Below, piece after piece: positions 33,388 through 42,750 of a DNA stretch of 64,000 nucleotides. Origin of the DNA: Desulfovibrio ferrophilus (lineage in GTDB: Bacteria > Desulfobacterota > Desulfovibrionia > Desulfovibrionales > Desulfovibrionaceae); assembly GCF_003966735.1 (NCBI RefSeq), contig NZ_AP017378.1, forward strand, positions 3,244,905 to 3,308,904, read 5' to 3'. The notes beneath the pieces were generated by a model. It ran no database searches. It worked only from the letters and a program-made list of their open reading frames with translations, and had not been told where the DNA came from. A program made the position numbers and the translations under genes. The first letter of the stretch is position 1. Every line of letters starts with the position of its first letter.

Positions 33388-34677
33388 TCAGGCGCAGTCA
33401 GGAGTGTTGCAATCTCCAAGGATATTCTGGGTCCAGGCCATGGCTTCGGTGTACAGGGGCGCGGCCTGGGGCTGCGTAATGCCGTGTGGTGCGATCATTC
33501 GTTCCACGGCTTCCCAATCTCCGTATTCATAGGCCTTGGTCAGATCAAGACAGAATCGGAACTCGCTCTCACCGCCCTTGAGGGCGTCCTCCATGGCCTT
33601 GTCCAAGGGGACATGCTTCAGGACTTCATCCATGGTCTGCCCGAGCATGGCATCCAGAAGCGAGAACAGACCGAGCAGGAATAACGTTTCTGGTTTTTGC
33701 CCGGAGGGGCATTGCTGGGCCAGTAGTTCCAGGAAGCGCCCCCGTTGGACGGACATGAATGCGACTTCCTGCCCCTTTTTGGTGGGCGCAAGGTCGGACA
33801 TGATGACGACTCGCAGCCACTGGGAGAGCTGTCGCTGGCCGAGCAGGGTGATGGCCCTGGTAACGGATTCAACCTTTTGCGAAACGCCCATGCCTGCGGA
33901 GTTAATATAGCGGAACAGGCGATAGGACAGGGATGGGTCCAGTTGAATGATCTTTGACAACCGGTTCACATCGAAGTCGGGCGCTCCCAGTTCCTTGAGC
34001 AGCTGAATCTTGGCAATCTCGTTGGAGGAAATCTTTTTGCCGGGAATGATCTCGGGTTTGGCGAAGAAATAGCCTTGAAACAGGGTGAAGCCCAATTCCT
34101 TGCATAGGCTGAAGACCTCAAGGTCTTCGACTTTTTCTGCCAGCAGACGGCAGTTGGTGGAACCGAGATCGGCCATGACTTTGCGCAGTTTGTCTGCGTG
34201 GGCAATGCCTTCGGGGCCGAGAATACCCAGAATGTCGACTTTCAGAATGTCGGCCATTTCCACAAAGGGCATCAGTTCGGTCTCGCCCATGAAATCGTCC
34301 ATGGCCAGAGTGTAGCCGCTGTCCTTGAGCCCTTGCAGGGCCTCGAGAACTTCGGGTTCGGGGCGTACATCTTCCAAAATCTCGATAACAGCGATATCGC
34401 TCGGCAGAGCATAAGCGAATTGATCCAGAATCAGATTCTGGGGGAAATTGACCAGAGCCCGTTGCCCCGTGCTCATGCCGTCGCTGGCCAGTACAAATCC
34501 GTCGGCGATGACCTTTGCTGTGGCTAGGTCGCCATCGGCGACATTGGCACCACCTGCTTCGGCAGAGGCGCGAAACAGCAACTCGTAGCCCCAGACATCC
34601 TGTTGGTCATCGAAGATGGGCTGGCGGGCCACAAAGATGGATTCGTATGTGTTGTCCATGGAGATATCAGGTGACAT
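33388..34677 (-). CDS. EAL-HDOD signalling protein, paralogue 1
   Basis: This 429-residue YuxH-type protein has an EAL-like domain (about 10-215) then an HDOD domain (about 220-410). The EAL signature is changed to YELLFR, but other positions are retained: VNFPQNLI, VIEILED, AMDDFMG, ILKVDIL, LAEKVED and FQGYFFAKP. HDOD shows SYRLFRYINSAGMG and FLLGLFSLLDAMLG. Such proteins usually act as scaffolds in motility, pili or c-di-GMP signalling. It is a tandem paralogue of the gene at 34811, with long identical stretches, and is separated from it by a hairpin. Confidence 0.88.
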   Translation of the reverse strand: MSPDISMDNTYESIFVARQPIFDDQQDVWGYELLFRASAEAGGANVADGDLATAKVIADGFVLASDGMSTGQRALVNFPQNLILDQFAYALPSDIAVIEILEDVRPEPEVLEALQGLKDSGYTLAMDDFMGETELMPFVEMADILKVDILGILGPEGIAHADKLRKVMADLGSTNCRLLAEKVEDLEVFSLCKELGFTLFQGYFFAKPEIIPGKKISSNEIAKIQLLKELGAPDFDVNRLSKIIQLDPSLSYRLFRYINSAGMGVSQKVESVTRAITLLGQRQLSQWLRVVIMSDLAPTKKGQEVAFMSVQRGRFLELLAQQCPSGQKPETLFLLGLFSLLDAMLGQTMDEVLKHVPLDKAMEDALKGGESEFRFCLDLTKAYEYGDWEAVERMIAPHGITQPQAAPLYTEAMAWTQNILGDCNTPDCA

Positions 34678-34713
34678 GAGGCAAGCTTTCCTTGGGTTGA
34701 ACTCTGCAACAGA

Positions 34714-34755
34714 AACTGCAAGCTGCCAAATGTGTGCATCTGGTAGCTTGCAGTT
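34714..34755. terminator. 15-bp hairpin between the two EAL-HDOD genes
   Basis: AACTGCAAGCTGCCA (34714-34728) pairs with TGGTAGCTTGCAGTT (34741-34755), with one G-T pair and a 12-base loop. T-runs on both sides are poor. It may be a processing or stability structure between the paralogues. Confidence 0.5.
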
Positions 34756-34810
34756 ATTATTAGCAGATGAACGAAGCCTTGGGTAGAACCCATTTGTACT
34801 GCGTGATCTA

Positions 34811-36109
34811 CTATTGCGGTTGCGCCGCTTCTTGTGCGCCTCCGAGAATATCCTGGGTCCAGGTCATAGCCTCCACATAATTCTTGTCGGCCTTTTCCGG
34901 CTGGAGATTGAACTGTTCCAAAATGGCCTTGGCGCTGTCCCAATCCGCGCGTTCGTATGCCCCCACCAAGCCCAGCAGTGCCCCATAGCGGCTTTCGTCG
35001 CCCATCAGGGCCTTCTTGACCTCTTCATCCAGAGGGATATTTTGCAGAATTTCGTCCATGGGCATACCCAGCAGGGCATCCAGCATGGAGAATAATCCGA
35101 GCAGGAATAGTGTTTCGTGCGGAATATTCATCTGCCCGGCCGCCGAATGCAACAGCTCCAGGAACCTGGCCCGCTGAACGGACATGAAGGCCATTTCCTC
35201 GCCCTTTTTTGAGGGAGCAAGATCAGACATGATGACCACTCGCAGCCATTGGGTGATTTGGCGTTGGCCTAGCAACGTGAGTGCACGTTGGACGCTTTCC
35301 ACCTCATGGCGTACGCCCATGCCTGCGGAGTTGATGTACCGGAAGAGGCGATAGGAAAGAGACAGATCAGCCTGGATGACCCGCGAGAGCTTGCCTACTT
35401 CAAAGTCCGGGTTGCCCAGTTCCTTGAGCAGTTGAATCTTGGTCACTTCGCCGGTGGAAATCTTTTTGCCGGGAATGATCTCGGGCTTGGCGAAGAAATA
35501 GCCCTGGAACAGGGTGAATCCCAATTCCTTGCACAGACCGAAAACATCGTTGTCCTCGACCTTTTCTGCCAGCAGGCGGCACTTGGTGGAACCCAGATCG
35601 GCCATGACTTTGCGCAACTTGTCTGCATTGGCAATGCCCTCGGGACCCAGGATGCCCAGAATATCGACCTTGAGAATGTCGGCCATTTCCACAAAAGGCA
35701 TCAATTCGGGTTCGCCCATGAAATCATCCATGGCCAGAGAGTAGCCGCTTTCTTTCAAGGTCTGGAGCGCTTCGATGACTTCGGGCTCGGGCTTCACGTC
35801 TTCAAGGATTTCGATGACCGCCACATCGCTGGGCAGGGCGAAGGCAAATTGGTCGAGAATGAGACTTTGGGGGAAGTTGATGAGGGCTCGCTGGCCTGAC
35901 TTCATGCCTCCAGCGGCCAGGATGAAACCGTCAGCAATCACCTTGGCCGTGGCCATGTCGGCGTCACTGATCTGGGCTCCACGAGCTTCTGCCGAAGCCC
36001 GGAACAGGAGTTCATAGCCCCAGATATCCTGATGATCATCAAAAACGGGCTGGCGGGCCACAAAGACAGACTCAGATGTAGAATCGCCAGTAGGCAGCTG
36101 TTGGGACAT
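34811..36109 (-). CDS. EAL-HDOD signalling protein, paralogue 2
   Basis: This 432-residue protein has the same architecture as the 33388 gene. The EAL-like domain starts with VFVARQPVFDDHQDIWGYEL, again YELLFR in place of EAL. HDOD follows from about residue 225 (SYRLFRYINSAGMGV, FLLGLFSMLDALLG). The two proteins are alike over nearly their whole length and differ mainly at the N- and C-terminal tails, so this is a local duplication. The start ATG at 36109 follows GAGGAGAAACGC. The argC gene lies just upstream on the same strand. Confidence 0.88.
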   Translation of the reverse strand: MSQQLPTGDSTSESVFVARQPVFDDHQDIWGYELLFRASAEARGAQISDADMATAKVIADGFILAAGGMKSGQRALINFPQSLILDQFAFALPSDVAVIEILEDVKPEPEVIEALQTLKESGYSLAMDDFMGEPELMPFVEMADILKVDILGILGPEGIANADKLRKVMADLGSTKCRLLAEKVEDNDVFGLCKELGFTLFQGYFFAKPEIIPGKKISTGEVTKIQLLKELGNPDFEVGKLSRVIQADLSLSYRLFRYINSAGMGVRHEVESVQRALTLLGQRQITQWLRVVIMSDLAPSKKGEEMAFMSVQRARFLELLHSAAGQMNIPHETLFLLGLFSMLDALLGMPMDEILQNIPLDEEVKKALMGDESRYGALLGLVGAYERADWDSAKAILEQFNLQPEKADKNYVEAMTWTQDILGGAQEAAQPQ

Positions 36110-36143
36110 GCGTTTCTCCTCGCATGCCCCCCTTTATCTTGGG

Positions 36144-37196
36144 CTATGGCACCAGTGGAGCGAGATTCAGGCCGGTGGAGAGTTCCAGCCCCAGCATCAG
36201 GTTGGCGTTTGCCAGTGCCTGACCGGAGGCTCCGCGACAGAGGTTATCGATGGCCGAGACCACGATCAGACGATTGGTTCTCGGGTCGACGACCAGCCCG
36301 ATGTCACAGTACATGGTGCCACGTACCCAGCGGGTTTCCGGGAGTGTTCCCCTCTTCAAGACCCGAACCCAGGGGGCAGTGCTGTACACTTCCGAATATA
36401 ACCCGAATATGTCCTCGAGTTGAAGATTTTTTTTAAGTCTGGTGTAGGACGTGCTCAGGATGCCCCGATTGATGGGCAGCAAATGGGTGTTAAAGGAGAT
36501 TTTCAGGTCTTCTCCGGAGATGGCGGAAAGCTCCTGCTCAATCTCGGGCGTGTGGCGGTGTTTGCCCAGATTGTAAGCCCGGAAGGAGTCGGAGACCTCG
36601 CAGAACAGGCTGCCCACATTGGCACCACGTCCGGCGCCTGTGGTGCCGGATTTGGAATCGATGACAATGCCATCGGTTTCCACGATGCCCGCTTTCAGTG
36701 CCGGGTACAGGCCAAGAATGGCGGAAGTCGGGTAGCAGCCGGGGTTGGCGATGAGCTTGGCGTCCTTGATCTTGTCGGCATACAGCTCGGGCAGGCCGAA
36801 GACGGCGTCCTCGATCAACTGTGGTTCGCGGTGCTCAAGACCATACCACTGGGCATAGATGTCAGCATCGCGTAGGCGGAAATCGGCGGATAGGTCCACC
36901 ACGCGGACGTTGCGGCTCAGCAGCTTGGCCGCCATGTCCATGGCCGTTCCGTGGGGCACTGCCATGAACACGATATCACAGGCCTGGGCCAGATCGTCGG
37001 GGTCGGGTTGGGTGATGACCAGTTCGGAGAGGCAGGTTCCGGTCAGGCTCGGGTAAAGTTCACACAGAGTCTTGCCCGCATCGGAGCGTGATGTGGCCCG
37101 TACCAGTTCGATCTGTTCATGTCCGGCCAACAGCCGCGCCAGTTCCATACCTGCGTAGCCAGTGACACCCACCAGACCAGCCTTGAAAGTCGCCAT
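36144..37196 (-). CDS. argC: N-acetyl-gamma-glutamyl-phosphate reductase
   Basis: This 350-residue NADPH-dependent reductase of arginine synthesis has AGLVGVTGYAGMELARLL at the N-terminus, the catalytic cysteine in NPGCYPTSAILG, and HRHTPEIEQEL with THLLPINRGILST. Its length is typical of the type I form. It starts 18 bases after the DUF1844 gene, suggesting co-transcription. Other arginine genes are not in the window. Confidence 0.95.
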   Translation of the reverse strand: MATFKAGLVGVTGYAGMELARLLAGHEQIELVRATSRSDAGKTLCELYPSLTGTCLSELVITQPDPDDLAQACDIVFMAVPHGTAMDMAAKLLSRNVRVVDLSADFRLRDADIYAQWYGLEHREPQLIEDAVFGLPELYADKIKDAKLIANPGCYPTSAILGLYPALKAGIVETDGIVIDSKSGTTGAGRGANVGSLFCEVSDSFRAYNLGKHRHTPEIEQELSAISGEDLKISFNTHLLPINRGILSTSYTRLKKNLQLEDIFGLYSEVYSTAPWVRVLKRGTLPETRWVRGTMYCDIGLVVDPRTNRLIVVSAIDNLCRGASGQALANANLMLGLELSTGLNLAPLVP

Positions 37197-37214
37197 TGTA
37201 ATCGTCCGCCTAAG

Positions 37215-37505
37215 CTATTTGTTTTTGACCACGTACTTCATGCGCAGGTCGTAGAGCAGGCCTTCCAGCAATTGGGTCTCATCGGGGTCCAAGCAGTTGC
37301 CGGTCTTTTCCTGAAGCATGGCCAGGATGTCGATGGTGTGCTTGGCCACGGGCAGGCTGGGCATCATCTGCCCGGTTTCGGGTTCGGGCACCTCGCCCAG
37401 ATGTACCAGCGCCGAAGACGCCAGAGACATCACGAAGGTGGAAAACGTCACCTGCGGCAGGGGCATCTTTTCGAGGGGCTGTTCGGCCTTGTTTTCGTCG
37501 GACAT
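37215..37505 (-). CDS. DUF1844 protein
   Basis: This 96-residue protein has QVTFSTFVMSLASSALVHLGEVPEPETG, the DUF1844 signature, and a helical C-terminus with HTIDILAMLQEKT and LLEGLLYDLRMKYV. The function is unknown. The start at 37505 follows GGAGA; the frame upstream to 37556 has no better site. It lies directly upstream of argC on the same strand. Confidence 0.85.
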   Translation of the reverse strand: MSDENKAEQPLEKMPLPQVTFSTFVMSLASSALVHLGEVPEPETGQMMPSLPVAKHTIDILAMLQEKTGNCLDPDETQLLEGLLYDLRMKYVVKNK

Positions 37506-37640
37506 ATCGTTCTCCATGTTCGGTCTTGACTGTTTCGTGCGATGCTGGGCTCTCACCAGGTGGACTCACCATTGGCCACCAGCGGATGGTCGAGCTTGCC
37601 CGCTTCCAAACTGTCCAGAGTAAAAAACTTTATCCGTTAG

Positions 37641-38810
37641 TTAGCAGAGGTCCGCAGGCGGTCCGTCGGCCAGGGACGTCTCAAAGGCCTCCATGGCTCG
37701 TTCCAGATAATCCCGGGAACCGGAGTGTCCACCTGTAAGCTTCAAGCCCTGTGCCAGAGCATAGAGCCCGGCCATGACATCCGCGAAGTCCACATGGCCC
37801 ATATGCCCCATGCGGACGATGCGGCCCTTCAAGTGTCCCTGCCCTCCGGCCATGACCACGCCATAGCGCTCGGCACAGGCCTTGAGCAGGACGGCCCCAT
37901 CCACCCCGGCAGGCAGCCGGATGGACGTCAGGCCCCATGTATAATGGTCTTTGGCCAGAAGTTCCAGCCCCAGGGCCTTGGCGCCGGCGCGTGCCATCTG
38001 CGTCAGCGCCCATTGCGTGCGGAAGACCTCTTCCATGGTCCGTTCTTGGAACAGGTCCAGGCAGGTGGAGAGTCCCATGAGCAGGTTGATGGCCGGAGTG
38101 AAGTTGGTCTGGTTGTTGACCATGATCTTGGCGCGTTCGCCCAGCAGATTGAAATAGAAATTGCGAGGCTTGATTTCTTCCACGCGTTTCCAGGCTCGCT
38201 CGGACAGAGCGATGAAGGCCAGCCCCGGAGGTAGCATTAGCCCTTTTTGTGAGCCGGTGAGTAGGCAGTCGATGCCCCATTCGTCCATGGGGCAAGGGGA
38301 GATGCCGACAGCCGAGATACCGTCCACCACGAGCATCAAGTCGCGCTCGCGGGTAAAGGCCGCCAGCTCCTTGATGGGATGCAGGACGCCTGTGGATGTC
38401 TCGGAGGCCTGGATCAGGATGCCCTTGGCGTCGGGGTAGTTTTTGAGTGCGGTTTCCACGTGCTCGACGGTCACGGCTTTGCCCCAGGGCACGGTCATCA
38501 CCGCGCAGTCCAGACCGTGGGTCCCGGCGATTTCGCCCCAGCGTTCGCCGAACTTTCCACCCTCGATGACCAGCACCTGTTCGCCGGGTTTGAAGAGATT
38601 GCCCACGGCGGCGGTCATGGCGCCGGTACCGGAGCAAGTCAGGGGTATGACGGGTTGCTCGGTGCCGAACAGCCATTTGAGTCCCTGCTGAATCTCACCC
38701 AGCAGCGCGGTGAATCCCTCTTTGCGGTGGTGGACCATATCCATGGCCAGGGTCAGGCGAACCTCTTCGGGCAGCGGCGTGGGGCCGGGCGTGAGCAGAC
38801 GTGTCTTCAT
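37641..38810 (-). CDS. Class V aminotransferase (alanine-glyoxylate / serine-pyruvate type)
   Basis: This 389-residue PLP fold type I enzyme starts MKTRLLTPGPTPLPEEVRL, the usual beginning of this family. It has TCSGTGAMTAAVGNL, DGISAVGISPCPMDEWGIDC and the PLP lysine in LTGSQKGLMLPPG. The last 100 residues form the small domain (VVMAGGQGHLKGRIVRMGHMGH). Likely substrates are alanine, serine and glyoxylate; the exact reaction is not certain. I chose the ATG at 38810 after AAGGAG, rather than a longer frame to 38948. A short reading frame between this gene and DUF1844 was considered and rejected. Confidence 0.9.
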   Translation of the reverse strand: MKTRLLTPGPTPLPEEVRLTLAMDMVHHRKEGFTALLGEIQQGLKWLFGTEQPVIPLTCSGTGAMTAAVGNLFKPGEQVLVIEGGKFGERWGEIAGTHGLDCAVMTVPWGKAVTVEHVETALKNYPDAKGILIQASETSTGVLHPIKELAAFTRERDLMLVVDGISAVGISPCPMDEWGIDCLLTGSQKGLMLPPGLAFIALSERAWKRVEEIKPRNFYFNLLGERAKIMVNNQTNFTPAINLLMGLSTCLDLFQERTMEEVFRTQWALTQMARAGAKALGLELLAKDHYTWGLTSIRLPAGVDGAVLLKACAERYGVVMAGGQGHLKGRIVRMGHMGHVDFADVMAGLYALAQGLKLTGGHSGSRDYLERAMEAFETSLADGPPADLC

Positions 38811-38968
38811 CAAGGGCTCCTTCGAGTCGGTGGAAGGGCTGTAGGTGAGTGTTGATCCGATGGACGAGGAGTGTCTTGACCGCCGGAGTTCTCCAAATTG
38901 TAAGGGCGCGCTGCCCGTGTCCATGGGGTCGCAGATGATGCGCCCCAACGCTAAACCGGAAGGGGGTG

Positions 38969-41731
38969 CTAGTGGGCCTCGGCCCAGTTCTTTCCGATGC
39001 CTTTATCCACGGCCAAGGGTACGGCCAGTTCATAAACCCCGGACATGATTTCTTCAAGTCTGGAGGCAGCCTGTTCGGCCCTGTCCGCCGGACATTCCAG
39101 AAGCAGTTCGTCATGCACTTGCAGGATGAGCCGGGCCTCGAGCCGTTTCAATTCTTCGTCATGGTCTGCAGCCAGCATGGCCAGCTTGATGATATCGGCG
39201 GCACTGCCCTGAATCAGGGTATTGATGGCCTGCCGACGGGCCTGGGACTGCAGGTTCTTGTTGCGCGAGTTGATGTCGGGCAGCAATCGGCGGCGTCCGG
39301 CCAGGGTGGTCACGAAGCCGTGTTCGCGGGCCGAGGCTTCCACGGATTCGTAGAATTCCTTGAGGCCCGAGAGGCGTTCAAAATAGCGCTCAATGAATTC
39401 CTTGGCTTCGGCCAGTTTGATGCCCAGTTCGGCGGCAAGCTTTTGCGGGCCCATGCCATAGATCAGTCCGAAGTTGATGGTCTTGGCGTTGCCGCGCTGG
39501 TCGCGGCTGACTTCTTCGGGGCTGGTGTCAAAGAGCAGGGCTGCGGTGCGCGAGTGGATATCCTGACCGTGACGGAAGGCTTCGATGAGGGTGGTTTCCC
39601 CGGAATAATGCGCCAGGACTCGTAGCTCGATCTGAGAGTAGTCCGCACCCACCAGCAGGTTGTCCGGTTCGGCGATGAAGCAGGCCCGCATGCGCAGTCC
39701 CATATCGCTGCGGATGGGGATGTTCTGCATATTCGGTCCAGAACTGGAAAGTCGCCCCGTGGCTGTGGTCAGCTGGTTGAAAGTCGTGTGGATGCGCCCG
39801 TCCGGGCCCGCGGCCTTGGGCAATGGCTCAAGATAGGTGGAACGCATCTTTTCCAGTTTGCGGAAGGCCTGAATGTCCTCGATGATGGGATGCTCGTGCT
39901 TGATCTTTTCCAGCACTGCAAAGGAGGTGGAAGGAACGCCTCCCGGGGTTTTGCCGCGCGGCTTCAGGCCCAGGTCCGTAAACAGGATTTCCGCCAGTTG
40001 CTGGCTGGAACGCATGTTGAAGGGCCGACCTGCCTGCTCATAAATCTTTTCGGTCAGGGCGTTCAATTCGGCAGTGACCTCTTTTAGAAACCCAGCCAGG
40101 GCATCCCTATCGATGCGCACCCCTGCGATTTCCATGCGCCCCAGCATGGGGATGAGCGGGGTTTCCAGATCGCGCATCAAATCAGCAAGACCTGCATTGG
40201 ACAATCTGTCGCGCATGGCCTCGGCCAGGGCTTTGGCCGTCAGGCCCTGTCCGGCCACAAGCTTGTCCAACAGTTCGGGGGCAAGGCGCTGGGTCAGGCG
40301 GTCCCAGGTGTAGTTGCGGTCTTCGGGCGAGAGCAGATAGGCGGCCAGCCCCAGGTCGAACCAGCGGTCCTCGGGGATGGTCCACCAGCAATCGTTTTCG
40401 CGGAGCAGCGCCTTGACGTCCGGGGTGGCGATGGATGCCGCGGTGCTCAGCATTGGGACCAGTTCGGAGGCGGGGATGGACGTGTGCCACTCCTCTCCAC
40501 CAATGCCCAGATAGAATCCACCGTCGTCGGGGATCAGCCCTATATGCAGGTTCGTCATGGCGGGCAGTGCTGCGGCGTTTGCGGCCTGATGCACGTCTGC
40601 CTCGGGCAGGGTGGCCACAGTGGGGGCCATGTCGAAAAGGGTCCCTTGGGTCTGGCCCGTCTGTTCGGCGTTTGGTTTGATCTGAGCCTTGGCAGAAGGC
40701 TCCTGGCTTGTTGCCGGTGCCTTCTGCGGAACCTCACCCTTGCTGGTGGTCTCGGCAATGACGTGGTCATTGTCCGGGGTGCCTGGGGATGGTTTCGCAG
40801 CCTGAGCACCTTGCTGCGAGGCCTTCGCCGTGGGGGGCACCACGCGCGGCAGTTCGCGCAGCAGGGTGCGGAATTCATATTCCTGCAGGAAGGCCAGCAT
40901 TTCGTCGTGATCGGCCTGGCCCCGGCTGAAGTCTTCCAGCTTGGTGTCGGAGCAGGCGTTCAGTTCCAGGCGGGTCAGTTTGCGGTACAGGAAGGCGTCG
41001 CCAATGTGGTCCTGCAGCTTCTTGCGCATGGCCTTGGTGAAATCGCCACCACCGTCGATCAGGGTCTGCTTCAGGTCCTCCAGGGTGGGGCTGTCGGCCA
41101 TGATCTTCTGAGCGGTCTTGGGGCCGACCTTGGGGATGCCCGGGATGTTATCCGCCGAGTCGCCGATCAGTGCCTGGAAGTCCGGCCACTGGTCCGGCTC
41201 CATGCCGGTTTCCTCGCGGAATTCGGCCAGTCCGGTCAGCTTGTCAGCCTTGGAACCCGGATCCCAAAGATAGACCCGCTCATCCAGGCATTGCTTCAGG
41301 TCCTTGTCCGCGCCCACGATGACCACGGGGCGCTCGTTCTTGAAGCGGGCCGCCAGGGAGGCGATGCAGTCGTCAGCCTCGTTGCCGTCGGAGACGATGA
41401 CCTTGAAGCCCATCAGGCGGATGGCCTGCTGGATGGGGTCGATCTGCGGTCGCAGATCCTCAGGCATGGGGGGGCGTTGAGCCTTATAAGACTCGAACAA
41501 GTCATGGCGGAAGGTTTTGCCTCGGCCATCGAAGAAGAAGCCTGCGTATTGTGGTTGTTCGGTCCTGATCAGTCCGAAGATCATGCGCAGGAACAGGAAC
41601 AGCGAGTTTGTGGGAAAGCCGTCGGCGCGGCGCATATCCTGATAGGCGTAGAAAAATCGGTACAGAAAGGCGTGACCATCCACCAGAAAAATGGGGTCTT
41701 GGTCCAGGCCTAGGCGTTGTTTGAGGGACAT
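38969..41731 (-). CDS. polA: DNA polymerase I, proofreading domain apparently inactive
   Basis: This 920-residue polymerase has a 5' nuclease domain (about 1-290: FLYRFFYAYQDMRRADG, SDGNEADDCIASLAARF, GDSADNIPGIPKVGPKTA), a Lys/Pro/Gln-rich linker (about 305-375), a 3'-5' exonuclease fold without the DxE acidic motif (about 390-540), and family A polymerase (about 560-920: GADYSQIELRVLAHYSGE, AKTINFGLIYGMGPQKLA, VHDELLLECP). The missing exonuclease residues imply no proofreading, as in Thermus and Bacillus enzymes. The nrnA gene starts three bases before its start codon on the same strand. Confidence 0.95.
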   Translation of the reverse strand: MSLKQRLGLDQDPIFLVDGHAFLYRFFYAYQDMRRADGFPTNSLFLFLRMIFGLIRTEQPQYAGFFFDGRGKTFRHDLFESYKAQRPPMPEDLRPQIDPIQQAIRLMGFKVIVSDGNEADDCIASLAARFKNERPVVIVGADKDLKQCLDERVYLWDPGSKADKLTGLAEFREETGMEPDQWPDFQALIGDSADNIPGIPKVGPKTAQKIMADSPTLEDLKQTLIDGGGDFTKAMRKKLQDHIGDAFLYRKLTRLELNACSDTKLEDFSRGQADHDEMLAFLQEYEFRTLLRELPRVVPPTAKASQQGAQAAKPSPGTPDNDHVIAETTSKGEVPQKAPATSQEPSAKAQIKPNAEQTGQTQGTLFDMAPTVATLPEADVHQAANAAALPAMTNLHIGLIPDDGGFYLGIGGEEWHTSIPASELVPMLSTAASIATPDVKALLRENDCWWTIPEDRWFDLGLAAYLLSPEDRNYTWDRLTQRLAPELLDKLVAGQGLTAKALAEAMRDRLSNAGLADLMRDLETPLIPMLGRMEIAGVRIDRDALAGFLKEVTAELNALTEKIYEQAGRPFNMRSSQQLAEILFTDLGLKPRGKTPGGVPSTSFAVLEKIKHEHPIIEDIQAFRKLEKMRSTYLEPLPKAAGPDGRIHTTFNQLTTATGRLSSSGPNMQNIPIRSDMGLRMRACFIAEPDNLLVGADYSQIELRVLAHYSGETTLIEAFRHGQDIHSRTAALLFDTSPEEVSRDQRGNAKTINFGLIYGMGPQKLAAELGIKLAEAKEFIERYFERLSGLKEFYESVEASAREHGFVTTLAGRRRLLPDINSRNKNLQSQARRQAINTLIQGSAADIIKLAMLAADHDEELKRLEARLILQVHDELLLECPADRAEQAASRLEEIMSGVYELAVPLAVDKGIGKNWAEAH

Positions 41732-41733
41732 GT

Positions 41734-42741
41734 CTATTCCTGTTTGGCTGCGCCGTTTTTCTTGGCGCGGGCCTTATTGGTGTGCAGGCGCTTCCAGAGG
41801 AAGGCTTCGGGTGAGGGCATGTCGATATCGGCGATGGCGATTTCGGCACGGGCGGCACCTTTGTGCCCACCTGCGGAGCCGATGTCCCCGAAGCAGCGGG
41901 CAGCGAATTTGCCCATGTCGCGCCTGAGGCCGTCTCCCCGGAAGATGGCAATGGCCTTGTCGTCCACAACGCCGCTGATTACGGTCCAGGATGCGCCGTG
42001 GACGCGCAGGAAGAGATCGGCCAGCAGCACCAGAATGTCCGGGCTTTCCACATGTTCGATAAAGGCGAAGATGCCCTGCCCCATGAGGCGCATCTTGAAA
42101 TAGGCCTGGCAGAAGTAACGCAGCCATTCCAGGTGGAATTCACTGCGGTAGATCTTCTTGAGCAGCAGGGGGCTTGCGAACTTGTTCAGGTACTGGAAGG
42201 CACGCAGGTCGGCCTCGGCAAAGTCGCGCTCAAAGGACGAGGTGTCGGTCTTGATGCCGTATTGCAGGGCGGTTGCCAGGAGTTTTCCGGGCCGGATGTT
42301 CATGTTGTAGAGGTATTCGGTCAGCAGACTGGAGTTGGCCCCGTAGCCCGGTTCGACGTGTGCGAATTCGGCCTCCACCGGATGCTCTTTGGATGTGGGA
42401 TGGTGGTCGATGACCACTGAGAATTTCATATCCGCAAAGCCTTCGTGGTGGTGGGGCTGCGAGTCCACCAGAGCAAATCTGTCATACTGGGCAATGACAT
42501 TGGGAGTCAGCTTGCGCGTAGGGACGCGCAGGGAATGGATCATTTCCAGGTTGTCGGGCCTGGAGACCTCGTTGACGTGGGCGATGCCCACGTCCTGCAC
42601 CCGGTGGGCCATGATGCGCTTCAAGGCCATGGCAGAGGCCATGGCGTCGGGGTCGGCGTTCATGGCGATGAGCCAGCGTTCCTGTTTGTTGAACAGGCTC
42701 AGCAGATCGGGAGTGCGGGGCAGGGAACGGAAATATGCCAT
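41734..42741 (-). CDS. nrnA: DHH-family oligoribonuclease / pAp phosphatase (NrnA-like)
   Basis: This 335-residue DHH-DHHA1 protein has NADPDAMASAMALKRI, ALVDSQPHHH, VVIDHHPTSKEH (the DHH motif), YGIKTDTSSFERDF and the C-terminal GSAGGHKGAARAEI. NrnA degrades short RNA and the sulfate-activation by-product pAp, so it may be useful in a sulfate-reducing organism. It sits between cobU and polA, and its stop is two bases before polA. Confidence 0.9.
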   Translation of the reverse strand: MAYFRSLPRTPDLLSLFNKQERWLIAMNADPDAMASAMALKRIMAHRVQDVGIAHVNEVSRPDNLEMIHSLRVPTRKLTPNVIAQYDRFALVDSQPHHHEGFADMKFSVVIDHHPTSKEHPVEAEFAHVEPGYGANSSLLTEYLYNMNIRPGKLLATALQYGIKTDTSSFERDFAEADLRAFQYLNKFASPLLLKKIYRSEFHLEWLRYFCQAYFKMRLMGQGIFAFIEHVESPDILVLLADLFLRVHGASWTVISGVVDDKAIAIFRGDGLRRDMGKFAARCFGDIGSAGGHKGAARAEIAIADIDMPSPEAFLWKRLHTNKARAKKNGAAKQE

Positions 42742-42750
42742 AAATTGAGT

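Noticed and set aside
37506-37640. Coding-looking stretch LDSLEAGKLDHPLVANGEST between the aminotransferase and DUF1844 genes on the minus strand
   Set aside because: It has no plausible start codon (an in-frame stop precedes it) and no ribosome site. It could be a gene remnant, but I cannot support that.
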